Assembly: GCA_014323545.1 (NCBI GenBank)
Contig: CP058647.1
Coordinates: 936,001 to 1,000,000 of the forward strand
DNA from: Hyphobacterium sp. CCMP332
GTDB lineage: Bacteria > Bacteroidota > Bacteroidia > Cytophagales > CCMP332
Direction: 5' to 3'
DNA: 64,000 nucleotides
This document shows positions 17,454 through 27,122 of this stretch, in pieces; position 1 is the first letter of the stretch; every line of letters begins with the position of its first letter. The position numbers and the translations under genes were made by a program. The notes beneath the pieces were generated by a model. That model was given only the letters and a program-made list of their open reading frames with translations, was not told the origin of the DNA and searched no databases.

Positions 17454-19410
17454 TGATTAGCTTTCCCTCTTCATCAAAATATTTCCACAGTCCAACAGGC
17501 TTGCCTTCTGTATATCTGCCTTTGGCTTCTATTATTCCATTCTTACTGTAAAAACTCCAAAGTCCTGATTTTTGACCTTCTTTAAACTCTCCTTCAGACA
17601 AAAGGGAATCGTTTTCACTGTATATTTTCCAAATGCCTGATTTTAATCCATTTTGAAAACTTCCTTCGCTGAAAATTCCACCATCCGGGTAATAATAGGT
17701 GATATTCCCGTTTCCGTCTCCATCCAATTTTCCCATTTTATGGGTGTTGCCCAAACTGCTTTGGAAATCAGAAATACCGGTGAGTTTACCAATTTTATAA
17801 TTTTCAGTGTACTGAATTTTGCCATCATAGTAATAGTTCCAGGTACTATCTTTTAAACCCAAAATGAAAAACCCATTGCGCTTCTTGTTTCCCGTGGAAT
17901 CAAAATACTGCCAATAGCCATGCTCCAGACCTGTTCTGTAATCTCCTGTATATTCCATTTCTCCTGAATCAAAATAACCCTCCCAAATGCCCTCTCTGAA
18001 GTCATCGATGTAATATCCGATTTCAATTATATTCCCACTCGTATCATAGTTCTTCCACAAACCGTTTTTTTCATCATTTTCAAATTGTCCGGAATATTGG
18101 TTTTGGCCATTTTCAAAATAGCCTTCCCATTGTCCAAAGGCTTCATCCTCCTTGTAAAAACCTTGAGTGGCAAGTTCACCGTTGCCGTAGAATTCGTAAT
18201 AGGGTCCCTGCAATTCATCCTTTTCATAAGTGGCAACACTGATCAGTTTTCCAAATTCATCGTATTCTTCAAAAACACCGTTTAGTTCATTTGAACGATA
18301 TACCGTGCGAAGAGCAAGGGTACTGTCTTCGTAAAACTCGAGGTACTCTCCTTCTAAGTTTCCATTTTTGTATTCAGCTATAGAAAAAATTCCTCCATTG
18401 GGATAATATTCAAGCCATAAACCGTTTTGTATACCTTGATCATAAGATCCTTCCGTTTTAATTCCGCCATTATCGAAAAACGTTGTGGCAATTCCCTGTT
18501 CAAGACCATTTACATAATTGATGAGTGCCATAAACTCTCCTTCGGGATAATAGAGATAGCGAAAGCCATTCCCTTTATTAAATTTCCCCTTTTTGAGTTT
18601 CTTGCCCCGCATATCATAAAATGATCCAATTTTGATCAGTTTGCCCATTTCATAAAATTCCGATTGAATCAGTTGGGCATTTTCGTAGAAATAGTCAAAC
18701 TGTCCATGCTTCATACCTGCTTTATAAGCCGAGATTATTTCAAGGATTCCATTGGAGTGGAAACCGTACCATTTACCTTCCATTTTTCCTTTCACAAAAT
18801 TCCCTTTCAATCGCAATTGGCCATTCTCATAATAGCCTTCGTATTCGCCGTCTTTTATGTCGGCCTGATAGTGCACGATTTCCTTGATTTTCTGCCCCGG
18901 CCAAAATGATTGTTGTTTGCCATCAAGCAAGCCATTCGAATAGGATTTTATGGAAATTAGATCACCTGATTTAGCGTATTCTTTGGTCAATCCATCATAG
19001 TAATTTTGACTGAGCTGAATCTCTTTCTCAAGCGTACCTGAAGGATAATATGTTCTTTGAATTGAGTCCACCACAGCGTTTTTATAATACAATTCAGACC
19101 GGATAATACCATTGGTATAATATGATTTATACCATCCATTTACCTTACCATCCTTATACTCCATTTCTTCAAAAAGTATATTACCGGGAAGATAATTGTT
19201 CCAGATACCGTCTTTATTCCCCTTTAGATAATTACCGGCACTTTGCAATTGGCCATCTTCATCAAAATATTCCCAATAGCCGCTTTTATGACCATTTTTA
19301 TAATCACCCTTTGCATAAATGTCTTTTTCCTGGGCCGTGGAATTAAATCCGCTAAAGAATATTACGGTAAGGATCAGGGTCTTTAGGTATTGAAAATCAG
19401 TTCTCATCAA
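17437..19410 (-). CDS. MORN-variant repeat protein, long (about 26 repeats)
   Basis: A 657-residue protein made almost wholly of about 26 MORN-variant repeats of 23-24 residues, for example GSYDQGIQNGLWLEYYPNGG, after a signal peptide ending NSTAQ (about 1-26). Repeats are degenerate and none is repeated exactly at DNA level, indicating an old expansion. The regular Gly-x-Trp and Tyr-x-x-Asn-Gly spacing predicts a long beta-hairpin solenoid in the periplasm or on the surface. No sorting domain or lipobox is present. The first gene of a two-gene unit with the short MORN protein. Function unknown; MORN arrays in eukaryotes bind lipids or proteins, but transfer of that role to this protein would be a guess. 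Confidence 0.8.
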   Translation of the reverse strand: MMRTDFQYLKTLILTVIFFSGFNSTAQEKDIYAKGDYKNGHKSGYWEYFDEDGQLQSAGNYLKGNKDGIWNNYLPGNILFEEMEYKDGKVNGWYKSYYTNGIIRSELYYKNAVVDSIQRTYYPSGTLEKEIQLSQNYYDGLTKEYAKSGDLISIKSYSNGLLDGKQQSFWPGQKIKEIVHYQADIKDGEYEGYYENGQLRLKGNFVKGKMEGKWYGFHSNGILEIISAYKAGMKHGQFDYFYENAQLIQSEFYEMGKLIKIGSFYDMRGKKLKKGKFNKGNGFRYLYYPEGEFMALINYVNGLEQGIATTFFDNGGIKTEGSYDQGIQNGLWLEYYPNGGIFSIAEYKNGNLEGEYLEFYEDSTLALRTVYRSNELNGVFEEYDEFGKLISVATYEKDELQGPYYEFYGNGELATQGFYKEDEAFGQWEGYFENGQNQYSGQFENDEKNGLWKNYDTSGNIIEIGYYIDDFREGIWEGYFDSGEMEYTGDYRTGLEHGYWQYFDSTGNKKRNGFFILGLKDSTWNYYYDGKIQYTENYKIGKLTGISDFQSSLGNTHKMGKLDGDGNGNITYYYPDGGIFSEGSFQNGLKSGIWKIYSENDSLLSEGEFKEGQKSGLWSFYSKNGIIEAKGRYTEGKPVGLWKYFDEEGKLINEETF

Positions 19411-19498
19411 ATATCAAAATTACGACAGATAATTTTATCTAGGTTCACATTAAAACACAGAATTTATCGGCAGATCAATTTACATAGTTTTTATAAGT

Positions 19499-20275
19499 TT
19501 GGGAGTCTTCATCACTTCAAAAAATCTGGCACAGGTGATGGGTACTTCCGCTATCTCCTTAGGTGGAATAAGTAATACCCAAAGAGACATTTACTCTGTT
19601 TTCAACAATCCTGCTTTACTTGATTATTCAAAAAATAAAGAATTTTCTTCATTTTACTACTTGCCTTACGGTATCCCTGAACTTGATATTATCTCATTCT
19701 GTGCAAAATTACCCAATAAACATGCCAGCATAGGTTTGGGCCTATTTAATACAGGCACAAGTTTTTTTAAGCAACAAGCGATAATGCTTTCATTGGGGAG
19801 AAAAACCGAAAATTTCAGTTTTGGGTTTTCCACAGAATATCGTCAGATAAATATTAGCGAAAATGGTATTTACTCAGGTCTCTTGTTCAACCTCGCCGCT
19901 TCGAGTTCTATTTTTCCAAAATTCGATTTTTCCATGCTCCTGACCAATCTTAACCAGGCAGGTATTGGCAATGAAAAGAAAGAATATTTCCCCACACAGA
20001 TAAAAATATCCGGAAAATATGAAGCCAGCGAGAAGCTATTTATGTATTCAGAGTCAGAAATTCAATTGGATAAAGGAATGGTAGTCCGAAGCGGATTGGA
20101 ATATTTCGTATTAAGAAATTTGACTTTTCGAACGGGTATTGATTCCAAAAACATGAATCCCGCCATGGGGTTTTCGCTGATTGGCAGACGCTGGAGCTAT
20201 AATCAGTCCATAGATTATCATCAAAATCTGGGCTTCAGCCATGCTATAAATATTTGCTATGTCATCAATCGGTAA
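19499..20275 (+). CDS. PorV/PorQ-like outer-membrane barrel protein
   Basis: The product resembles the PorV/PorQ group of FadL-like barrels associated with T9SS. Near its start it reads MGTSAISLGGISNTQRDIYSVFNNPALLD (split here by description: the SLGG and NNPALL blocks), the usual hallmark, then alternating barrel strands. The first conventional start is TTG at 19499, but it leaves only part of a signal peptide. The frame is open back to 19454, and residues from about 19466 (GRS, then IYIVFISLGVFITSKNLAQ) form an ideal signal peptide with no ATG, GTG or TTG ahead. A rare ATC/ATT start or a local sequence change is therefore suspected. It overlaps the next gene by 17 bases. Which secretion or gliding partner it serves is unknown. 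Confidence 0.6.
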   Translation: MGVFITSKNLAQVMGTSAISLGGISNTQRDIYSVFNNPALLDYSKNKEFSSFYYLPYGIPELDIISFCAKLPNKHASIGLGLFNTGTSFFKQQAIMLSLGRKTENFSFGFSTEYRQINISENGIYSGLLFNLAASSSIFPKFDFSMLLTNLNQAGIGNEKKEYFPTQIKISGKYEASEKLFMYSESEIQLDKGMVVRSGLEYFVLRNLTFRTGIDSKNMNPAMGFSLIGRRWSYNQSIDYHQNLGFSHAINICYVINR

Positions 20276-22307
20276 AATTAAAGTGACCGGTATAGTCATT
20301 TTCCTGATTCTATGTTTTGGAAAAGTTGTAGCTCAGGAAACTATTGATTTTGAACAATTCCTTCATGACCTTTTTCCTTTGGAAGATGAGCGAGCGGAAA
20401 ACCTTGATTTCTATGATCAACTCCTTCTTATTTATCAAAACCCAATAGATTTAAATAAAGCGGGTAAAAAGGAGCTCGAGCAGTTGTATTTGTTAAGTCA
20501 AATTCAAATTCAAAATATTATTAATTATCGCTCTGAGTTTGGAAGTTTTCTATCCATATACGAATTGCAGGCCGTTCCTTCAATTGAACCTGAATTGATT
20601 GATAAACTCAAATACTTTGTCGAAGTAAAAAACACAAATGTTGATGGCCGTAACTTTGCAAAAAGGCTTAAAACAAGCGATAGGCATTACTTTCTCAATA
20701 GAGTTGAAAGACAAATTGAAACATCTGAAGGATTCAGGAAATCAGAAGAAAAACAAGGATTTTTAGGTGACCCGAATAAGTATTTAATGCGCTACAGGAT
20801 AACGCGCTATGGTGATTACAGCATGGGCTTCACCTTTGAAAAAGATGCAGGTGAAGTATTCAAATTGGATCCGGCAAGAAAACAGCTGGGTTTTGATTAC
20901 GCTTCTGCACATCTCTACAGAGAAAATATTGGTCTGATGACTAAAATTGCAATGGGTGACTACCGAATGCAGTTTGGGCAAGGACTTATTTTTGCTTCGG
21001 GTTTTGGATCAGGTAAAAGTGCTCAAACCATTCTTTCAACGAAGCGATTAAGTACGGGAATCAGCCCATATAGCTCTGTAATGGAAAGTGGTTTTCAACG
21101 TGGATTTGCAGGAAGTTTTTTAATAAACAAAATCCTCATTAGTCCATTTTATTCCTACAACTACATAGATGCAAGTATTTTTGAATCGGATAGTCTTAAT
21201 ACATCTCATATCACTTCCATATCCACAAGTGGAATTCACAATACCGAGACCTATTACACACGAAGAAAAACTTCTCTGGAGCAAGTTTTTGGGTGCAATA
21301 TGAGCTGGACTAAGAAATCAACACAATTAGGATTGACTTATGCCCAACAAATCTTTGACAACAATTACAAATCACAAGAACTTTTAAGAAATAAATACAA
21401 ATTCAATGGTAGGATAAATCAAAACATTGGAATGGACTACGATATAAATTTTTTGAATATGAATTTATTTGGAGAAAGTGCCATTTCCTCTTCCGGAAGT
21501 ATTGCTATGGTTCATGGCTTAATCACGGCGCTAAACTCAAGTACAGACCTGGCTTTTCATTTCAGACATTTTGATAAAAATTTCCATACCATTCGAGGCT
21601 CAACATTCTCAGAAGGCACCCATCCAATAAATGAAAGTGGTTTCTATACGGGTATTTCAAAAAAGATTGGAAGAACCTGGAAGTTGAATGGCTATTATGA
21701 TCTTTTCAGTTTTCCCTGGATAAGTTATTTGGCTAAAGCCCCTTCAAAGGGAAATGAAATATTTTTGAGATTGGAAAAGCGAATTAGCAGAAACAGTTCG
21801 ATTTACCTTCAGTATAAAACTGAAAAAAAAGAGATAAATACTTATAGCGAAAATACTGCTAAGCTACTTGATCGCCACAATAATGAATGGATTTTGCAAT
21901 TATCCAATTCCCTTAATGAAATGATCTCTTTTAGAACCCGCATTCAAAAAAAGCAAATAATAACTTTAGAACGTTCAGATGGTGCGGCATTTACACAGGA
22001 TCTGAGAATAGAATACAAACGATTCAGAACAGATTTCAGAATTGCCATATTCAATAGCAGTGACTATCAAAGTAGAATGTATGTATTGGAAAAAGATGTT
22101 TTGTACAGTTTATCCGCACCTGCGTATTTCGGTAGGGGAATCAGAAACTACATTTTAATTAAATATAAAGCCGGGAAAAAATTTGATTTGTGGTTTAAAT
22201 GGGCAAGGACATTACGCAATGACGTAGAATCAATTGGAACAGGTTTGAACAGAACCGAAGGGAACAGAAGAAACACATTAAAATTTCAGTTTATTGCCAA
22301 ACTATGA
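20259..22307 (+). CDS. Helix-hairpin-helix outer-membrane-like protein
   Basis: A 682-residue protein with a signal peptide ([14 protein letters not shown], about 12-25). Residues about 51-115 form a ComEA-like helix-hairpin-helix pair: [15 protein letters not shown], then [20 protein letters not shown]. The remaining 550 residues have alternating beta strands rich in Tyr, Phe and Ser and end in FQFIAKL, which fits a large barrel domain. HhH units normally bind DNA; in an exported protein this could mean DNA capture at the cell surface or simply a structural plug. This type is recurrent in Bacteroidota but uncharacterised to my knowledge. It is coupled to the upstream barrel gene and convergent, by a six-base overlap, with the decarboxylase gene. 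Confidence 0.75.
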   Translation: MSSIGKIKVTGIVIFLILCFGKVVAQETIDFEQFLHDLFPLEDERAENLDFYDQLLLIYQNPIDLNKAGKKELEQLYLLSQIQIQNIINYRSEFGSFLSIYELQAVPSIEPELIDKLKYFVEVKNTNVDGRNFAKRLKTSDRHYFLNRVERQIETSEGFRKSEEKQGFLGDPNKYLMRYRITRYGDYSMGFTFEKDAGEVFKLDPARKQLGFDYASAHLYRENIGLMTKIAMGDYRMQFGQGLIFASGFGSGKSAQTILSTKRLSTGISPYSSVMESGFQRGFAGSFLINKILISPFYSYNYIDASIFESDSLNTSHITSISTSGIHNTETYYTRRKTSLEQVFGCNMSWTKKSTQLGLTYAQQIFDNNYKSQELLRNKYKFNGRINQNIGMDYDINFLNMNLFGESAISSSGSIAMVHGLITALNSSTDLAFHFRHFDKNFHTIRGSTFSEGTHPINESGFYTGISKKIGRTWKLNGYYDLFSFPWISYLAKAPSKGNEIFLRLEKRISRNSSIYLQYKTEKKEINTYSENTAKLLDRHNNEWILQLSNSLNEMISFRTRIQKKQIITLERSDGAAFTQDLRIEYKRFRTDFRIAIFNSSDYQSRMYVLEKDVLYSLSAPAYFGRGIRNYILIKYKAGKKFDLWFKWARTLRNDVESIGTGLNRTEGNRRNTLKFQFIAKL

Positions 22308-23243
22308 GCTTATTTTTTTCTCAAAGTAAGCGACCGTGTTTTTGAGTCCTTCATCCAGCATTATGCTTGGCTCCCATGATAACTTTTCTCTTGCCTTATC
22401 AATGTTTGGCTGTCTCTGCATTGGATCGTCTGCAGGCAGAGGTTTATATACGAGTTTTGAAGAAGAACCGGTAATATCAATCACCTTTTCTGCCAATTGT
22501 TTTATAGTAAATTCATTCGGGTTTCCAATGTTTATTGGCATGTGCAATGATTCTTTGCTATTCATCAGTTTGTACATACCGTTCACGAGGTCATCTACAT
22601 AACAAAAACTTCGGGTCTGCAATCCCTCACCGTAAATCGTAATGTCTTGTCCTTTAAGTGCCTGAACAATAAAATTTGAAACCACCCGCCCATCATTTTC
22701 ATTCATCCTCGGACCATAAGTATTAAAAATTCTAATGATGCGAATGTCCACGCCATTTTGAGTATGATAATTCATAAAGAGCGTTTCAGCACAGCGTTTT
22801 CCTTCATCGTAACACGCTCTTGGTCCAATCGGATTGACATTCCCCCAATATGATTCTTCCTGAGGGTGAACTTTTGGATCTCCATACACTTCAGAAGTAC
22901 TGGCCTGAAGTACCCTCGCCTTAGTTCTTTTAGCCAAACCAAGGGTATTTATAGCGCCCATTACTGAGGTTTTTATGGTTTTGATAGGATTATATTGGTA
23001 GTGAACCGGTGATGCCGGACAAGCCAGATTATAAATCTGATCAACTTCTGCATAATAAGGATGAATAACATCCTGTCTTATAACTTCAAAAAATGGATTG
23101 TCTCTGAGATGGACTATATTCTCCTTGGAGCCCGTAAAATAATTATCGAGGCAAATTACTTCATTGCCTTCATTTAGAAGTTTCTCACATAGGTGAGATC
23201 CAAGAAAACCCGCTCCGCCGGTAATTAAAATCCGTTTTCTCAT
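22302..23243 (-). CDS. UDP-glucuronate decarboxylase (UDP-xylose synthase)
   Basis: A 313-residue extended short-chain dehydrogenase. NAD binding is shown by GGAGFLGSH (9-17), the catalytic pair by YDEGK (Tyr145 and Lys149) and the substrate region by [12 protein letters not shown]. The [10 protein letters not shown] and STSEVYGDP blocks are typical of UXS-type enzymes that oxidise and decarboxylate UDP-glucuronate to UDP-xylose. The neighbouring gene three bases upstream makes UDP-glucuronate, which strongly supports this specificity over dTDP-glucose 4,6-dehydratase. Product sugars would feed exopolysaccharide or glycoprotein glycan synthesis. Cytoplasmic. Confidence 0.9.
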   Translation of the reverse strand: MRKRILITGGAGFLGSHLCEKLLNEGNEVICLDNYFTGSKENIVHLRDNPFFEVIRQDVIHPYYAEVDQIYNLACPASPVHYQYNPIKTIKTSVMGAINTLGLAKRTKARVLQASTSEVYGDPKVHPQEESYWGNVNPIGPRACYDEGKRCAETLFMNYHTQNGVDIRIIRIFNTYGPRMNENDGRVVSNFIVQALKGQDITIYGEGLQTRSFCYVDDLVNGMYKLMNSKESLHMPINIGNPNEFTIKQLAEKVIDITGSSSKLVYKPLPADDPMQRQPNIDKAREKLSWEPSIMLDEGLKNTVAYFEKKISS

Positions 23244-23246
23244 TAA

Positions 23247-24575
23247 TTAAGCCATAATTGGTTTAAATCCAATGCCATAATATTCAAAGCCCGAATCTTT
23301 CATCTGGCTATAAGTATAAATATTTCGGCCGTCAAAGATCAATTTATTCTTTAAAAGCTCAGAAACCTGTTTTAAATCCGGAGATCTAAATTCCGACCAC
23401 TCAGTAAAAATAGCCAGACAATCGGCATCTTTTAATACTTCATACATGTCATCGCCATAATGCACATCATTATTTAAATGCCTTTTCGCCTCCTCTACGG
23501 CAACCGGATCGTAGGCATGTACTTCGCAACCGGCTTTTAAAAGTAAATCGATTAAAACAAGAGAGGGCGCTTCTCTCATATCATCGGTCTTAGGTTTGAA
23601 GGATAGTCCCCAAACAGCAATTTTTTTACCTTTTAAATCTCCTTTGAATCTCTTCTTAATTTTTTGATATAAAACACTTTTTTGAGCATCATTGACATCT
23701 TCTACAGCCTGAAGAACTTTTAAAGAATATCCATTCTCATTGGCAGTTTTAATCAGAGCTTTCACATCTTTTGGAAAACAGGATCCACCATAACCAATAC
23801 CCGGATAAATAAACTGATTACCTATTCTTGGGTCACTCCCAATACCTTTTCTTACCAAATTGACGTCAGCACCCAATAATTCGCATAAATTAGCGATGTC
23901 ATTCATAAAACTAATTTTGGTAGCCAACATGGAATTAGCTGCATATTTGGTCATTTCAGCAGAAGGAATATCCATAAATATGGTAGGATGACCATTTAAT
24001 GTAAAAGGATGATATAGCTTCTCCATTATGTTTTTGGCTTTATCACTGGAAATTCCAATTACAATTCTGTCGGGCTTTAAAAAATCGTTTACAGCGGCGC
24101 CTTCCTTAAGAAATTCAGGATTTGATGCGACGTCAAATTCAAAGTCACCATCTCTTTTATCCAGTTCATTTTTTATGGCTTCGTGAACTTTTTCAGCAGT
24201 TCCAACCGGAACCGTGCTTTTGGTTACTACCACCATATAATCATTCATATTTTTACCAACTTCAGAAGCCACTTTAAGCACATGTTTAAGATCAGCGCTT
24301 CCATCTTCATCAGGTGGCGTACCAACAGCTATAAAAACCGCTTCAGCTCCCTGAATACTTGTGGCCAGGTCAGTTGAAAAATGCAATCTTTTCTTTTCCA
24401 GGTTACGGTGAACCATTTCTTTTAATCCGGGCTCGTAAATCGGTAAAATACCCTCTTTTAGATTCTCAATTTTCCTTTCATCTATATCGATGCAAGTCAC
24501 ATCTATACCTACTTCTGAAAAACATGTACCGGTCACCAAACCTACATATCCCGTTCCAACAATTGCTATTTTCAT
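23247..24575 (-). CDS. ugd: UDP-glucose 6-dehydrogenase
   Basis: The 442-residue enzyme oxidises UDP-glucose to UDP-glucuronate with two NAD+. The N-terminal Rossmann motif is GTGYVGLVTGTCFSEVG (about 7-23). EFLKEG (154-159) lines the active site, the catalytic cysteine is Cys266 in GGSCFPKD, and the C-terminal NAD domain has WGLSFKPKTDDMREAPS. It precedes the UDP-glucuronate decarboxylase gene by three bases, forming a two-gene unit for UDP-xylose. The start at 24575 gives the standard N-terminus MKIAIVGTGYVG. Confidence 0.96.
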   Translation of the reverse strand: MKIAIVGTGYVGLVTGTCFSEVGIDVTCIDIDERKIENLKEGILPIYEPGLKEMVHRNLEKKRLHFSTDLATSIQGAEAVFIAVGTPPDEDGSADLKHVLKVASEVGKNMNDYMVVVTKSTVPVGTAEKVHEAIKNELDKRDGDFEFDVASNPEFLKEGAAVNDFLKPDRIVIGISSDKAKNIMEKLYHPFTLNGHPTIFMDIPSAEMTKYAANSMLATKISFMNDIANLCELLGADVNLVRKGIGSDPRIGNQFIYPGIGYGGSCFPKDVKALIKTANENGYSLKVLQAVEDVNDAQKSVLYQKIKKRFKGDLKGKKIAVWGLSFKPKTDDMREAPSLVLIDLLLKAGCEVHAYDPVAVEEAKRHLNNDVHYGDDMYEVLKDADCLAIFTEWSEFRSPDLKQVSELLKNKLIFDGRNIYTYSQMKDSGFEYYGIGFKPIMA

Positions 24576-24650
24576 TTAGCTCGTTTTTATTAAGTGGCAA
24601 AAATAGAAATTAAGCTTTATTAAGCTTAGTATTTTTACAATTTGAATCAA

Positions 24651-26039
24651 TTATAAAATGTATTGACTTAAATCTTTATTTTTTATCAGACTATCCAGCT
24701 TTTCGTGAACCATTTCCTTGCTGATGGAAAGGCTTGTTCCAGGTGTGATATTATCGGGAACTTCAAACAGGATTTCATTGAGTAATTTGCTCATTACTGT
24801 GTGCAATCGTCTTGCACCTATATTTTCAACTTCAGAATTAATTTTAAAGGCTATAGCAGCAATTTCATTTAAAGACTCATCGCTAAACTTTAGCTCTACA
24901 TCTTCGGCTTTTAAAAGTGCTTCATATTGCTTCGTCAAGGCATTTTTTGGCTCTTTAATTATCCTGATGAAATCTTTTTCCGTTAGACTCTCAAGCTCTA
25001 CTCGAATGGGAAATCTTCCCTGAAGTTCCGGAATAAGATCCGAAGGTTTGGACACGTGGAATGCACCGGCGGCAATAAATAATATATGATCAGTGTTAAT
25101 AATACCGTATTTGGTATTTACCGTAGACCCTTCAACAATTGGTAAAAGATCGCGTTGAACTCCTTCCCTACTTACATCGGGGCCACCCTGGGCTCCACCG
25201 CCACCTTTGGCGATTTTATCAACTTCATCAATGAAAATAATACCTGTATTTTCAGCTTTGCGGATGGCCTCTTCTTTTACCTCATCCATATCAATGAGTT
25301 TTGAAGTTTCTTCATCTAAAAGAACTTTGCGCGCATCTTTGATGCTCATCTTGCGCTTTTTATTTTTTTTCGGCATCATACCGCCTATCATTTCCTGAAT
25401 GTTCATCATTGATACTTCATCCATTCCTCCTCCAACTACGCCCACACCGGGCATCATGCTTTGCTGAACATCAATTTCAATTTTTCTTTCATCCAGCTCA
25501 CCTTTTCTTAGCTTATCTCTGAATCTTTCCCTTGTCTTTTGATTGAGTTCTTCTTCCGACATCTCTGAGTTATCAGTGCTGTCGTCATTGACCTGCATTT
25601 GAACCGATTTACTTTTTATCGGCGGAATCAAAATATTTAATATCGTTTCTTCAACTGCATCTTTGGCTTTTTCTTCAACCTCGGCCTTCTTTCTAATTTT
25701 GACCAATTTGACCGAATGCTCAACTAAATCTCTCACCATGCTTTCAACATCCCTTCCTACATAACCTACTTCAGTAAATTTTGAGGCTTCAACTTTTGTA
25801 AATGGAGCATCCGCTATTGATGCAAGACGTCTGGCTATTTCGGTTTTCCCTACACCTGTTGTGCCAATCATTAATATATTATTAGGGACTATTTCCTGCT
25901 TTATATCCTCATCAGCATTCAAACGTCTCCACCGATTTCTCAATGCAATGGCTACATTTCGTTTTGCATCATCCTGCCCAATTATATATTTGTCGAGTTC
26001 CTTCACTATTTCGGAAGGAGTTAAATATTTATTTTCCAT
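24651..26039 (-). CDS. hslU: ATP-dependent protease ATPase subunit HslU (ClpY)
   Basis: The AAA+ unfoldase that feeds HslV. The 462 residues begin with LTPSEIVKELDKYIIGQDDAKR. Walker A is [15 protein letters not shown], Walker B is GIIFIDEVDKIA and the sensor region is ARRLHTVMSKLLNEI. The intermediate domain spans about 110-230 and includes an acidic insert and MMPGVGVVGGGMDEVS. The C-terminal tail (LSQYIL) is the element that docks into HslV. hslV is not adjacent, unlike in many proteobacteria. The ATG shares one base with the stop of the upstream porQ gene, so the two are translationally coupled. Confidence 0.95.
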   Translation of the reverse strand: MENKYLTPSEIVKELDKYIIGQDDAKRNVAIALRNRWRRLNADEDIKQEIVPNNILMIGTTGVGKTEIARRLASIADAPFTKVEASKFTEVGYVGRDVESMVRDLVEHSVKLVKIRKKAEVEEKAKDAVEETILNILIPPIKSKSVQMQVNDDSTDNSEMSEEELNQKTRERFRDKLRKGELDERKIEIDVQQSMMPGVGVVGGGMDEVSMMNIQEMIGGMMPKKNKKRKMSIKDARKVLLDEETSKLIDMDEVKEEAIRKAENTGIIFIDEVDKIAKGGGGAQGGPDVSREGVQRDLLPIVEGSTVNTKYGIINTDHILFIAAGAFHVSKPSDLIPELQGRFPIRVELESLTEKDFIRIIKEPKNALTKQYEALLKAEDVELKFSDESLNEIAAIAFKINSEVENIGARRLHTVMSKLLNEILFEVPDNITPGTSLSISKEMVHEKLDSLIKNKDLSQYIL

Positions 26040-27076
26040 TAAATTCTGTTTTTAGTGATAAAATTAAGATCACTAGTTAAGGTCAATTTGGTAGTGGCTC
26101 CTGAAATATGATCCACAGATCTTGCCAATGCAAACTGCACTGATTTCACTTTTAATAGCATACCAAAAGAAAACCCTACCAAAGCTTTTCTTTCTACAAT
26201 TTGCAATTCGGTTCTCCTCATGAAATTATACCCCGCCTGAATATTGAATCCCTTGGTAATCAATAGTTCGGTTCCAATAATCAAGTGTCTTGTTAATTTG
26301 TCAAGGGTATTTGGTTCTTCCCGAATTGGTTCGCCATTTTCATCAAAACCCGTAAATATATTAGGATCATCATAAACTATATCATAACGATACAACCTGT
26401 GCAATGTGGCAGAAAAACGCAGAGGCATGTGTTTTGGTTTGTATGAACTTCCAATTCTAAGATCGAAAGGCAAAACAAATTCTGTATCCGAGGTAAATTT
26501 ACTAAGAGGCATTCCAATATTTCTAAAAACCATACCTATAATAAAATCCTCTTTAGGATGGATAAACTGACCTCCAAGGTCAAACAATAAGGCCGTGGAA
26601 TTAAAAGAGGCTATTGTGGAATTGGCTATTTTCATATTCAATCCATAGGAAAAATTTTCAAACCGTCTTCCATAGGCAATATTTACAATCAAATCAGAAG
26701 CCCTGAATTCCCCGATCTCATTGCCATTTTCATCGGTTTCCTGCATCTCCCCATAATTCCAGTAAGACAGGCCAAAGGCAAAATTGCCAATCTTTTCTTT
26801 GCTTCTTGTATAGCTGAGTGTGTGATTTTGAATGTCTACATAATTAGCATTGTAATTGTAGGATATGAAATTGTTAAATCCTGTATCTAGGGAAGCGGGG
26901 TTTTGCCAAAAATGATTATTGTCCAGATCTCTATGACTTACATCAACTCCTCCTATGGCAAAAACTCCGGCATTTACAGCTGTATTTGCAAAGTCAAGGC
27001 TTTGAGAACCACCTATTTGAGCAAATAAAGCTCCATGACAAATTAAGATTAAAATAATTAATTGTAGTCTGTTCAA
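26039..27076 (-). CDS. porQ: Type IX secretion system protein PorQ-type
   Basis: A 345-residue outer-membrane protein with a signal peptide (about 1-19, GALFAQ). It matches PorQ in length and in the blocks LDFANTAVNAGVFAIGG, then NPASLD, followed by about fourteen predicted barrel strands of the FadL type. In Porphyromonas gingivalis PorQ is needed for T9SS; these proteins are sometimes misnamed penicillin-binding protein. The distinction from other PorV/PorQ relatives rests on my reading of the N-terminal pattern only. It is upstream of hslU with a TAATG one-base overlap, and a small inverted repeat lies just before its start. Confidence 0.75.
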   Translation of the reverse strand: MNRLQLIILILICHGALFAQIGGSQSLDFANTAVNAGVFAIGGVDVSHRDLDNNHFWQNPASLDTGFNNFISYNYNANYVDIQNHTLSYTRSKEKIGNFAFGLSYWNYGEMQETDENGNEIGEFRASDLIVNIAYGRRFENFSYGLNMKIANSTIASFNSTALLFDLGGQFIHPKEDFIIGMVFRNIGMPLSKFTSDTEFVLPFDLRIGSSYKPKHMPLRFSATLHRLYRYDIVYDDPNIFTGFDENGEPIREEPNTLDKLTRHLIIGTELLITKGFNIQAGYNFMRRTELQIVERKALVGFSFGMLLKVKSVQFALARSVDHISGATTKLTLTSDLNFITKNRI

Positions 27077-27081
27077 ATTTT

Positions 27082-27094
27082 AGACTTTTAGTCT
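27082..27094 (-). promoter_or_regulatory. Short inverted repeat before porQ
   Basis: AGACT-TTT-AGTCT lies six bases upstream of the porQ ATG (minus strand). The arms are five bases and the site is AT-rich, so it could be an operator or chance. Confidence 0.2.
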
Positions 27095-27122
27095 CAACGC
27101 TAATATTACACTTAAATTGAAA

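Noticed and set aside
16818-19410. Toxin-antitoxin reading of the MORN (YwqK-like) proteins
   Set aside because: Both proteins carry export signals and no toxin gene is adjacent; the family label alone does not support a TA role.
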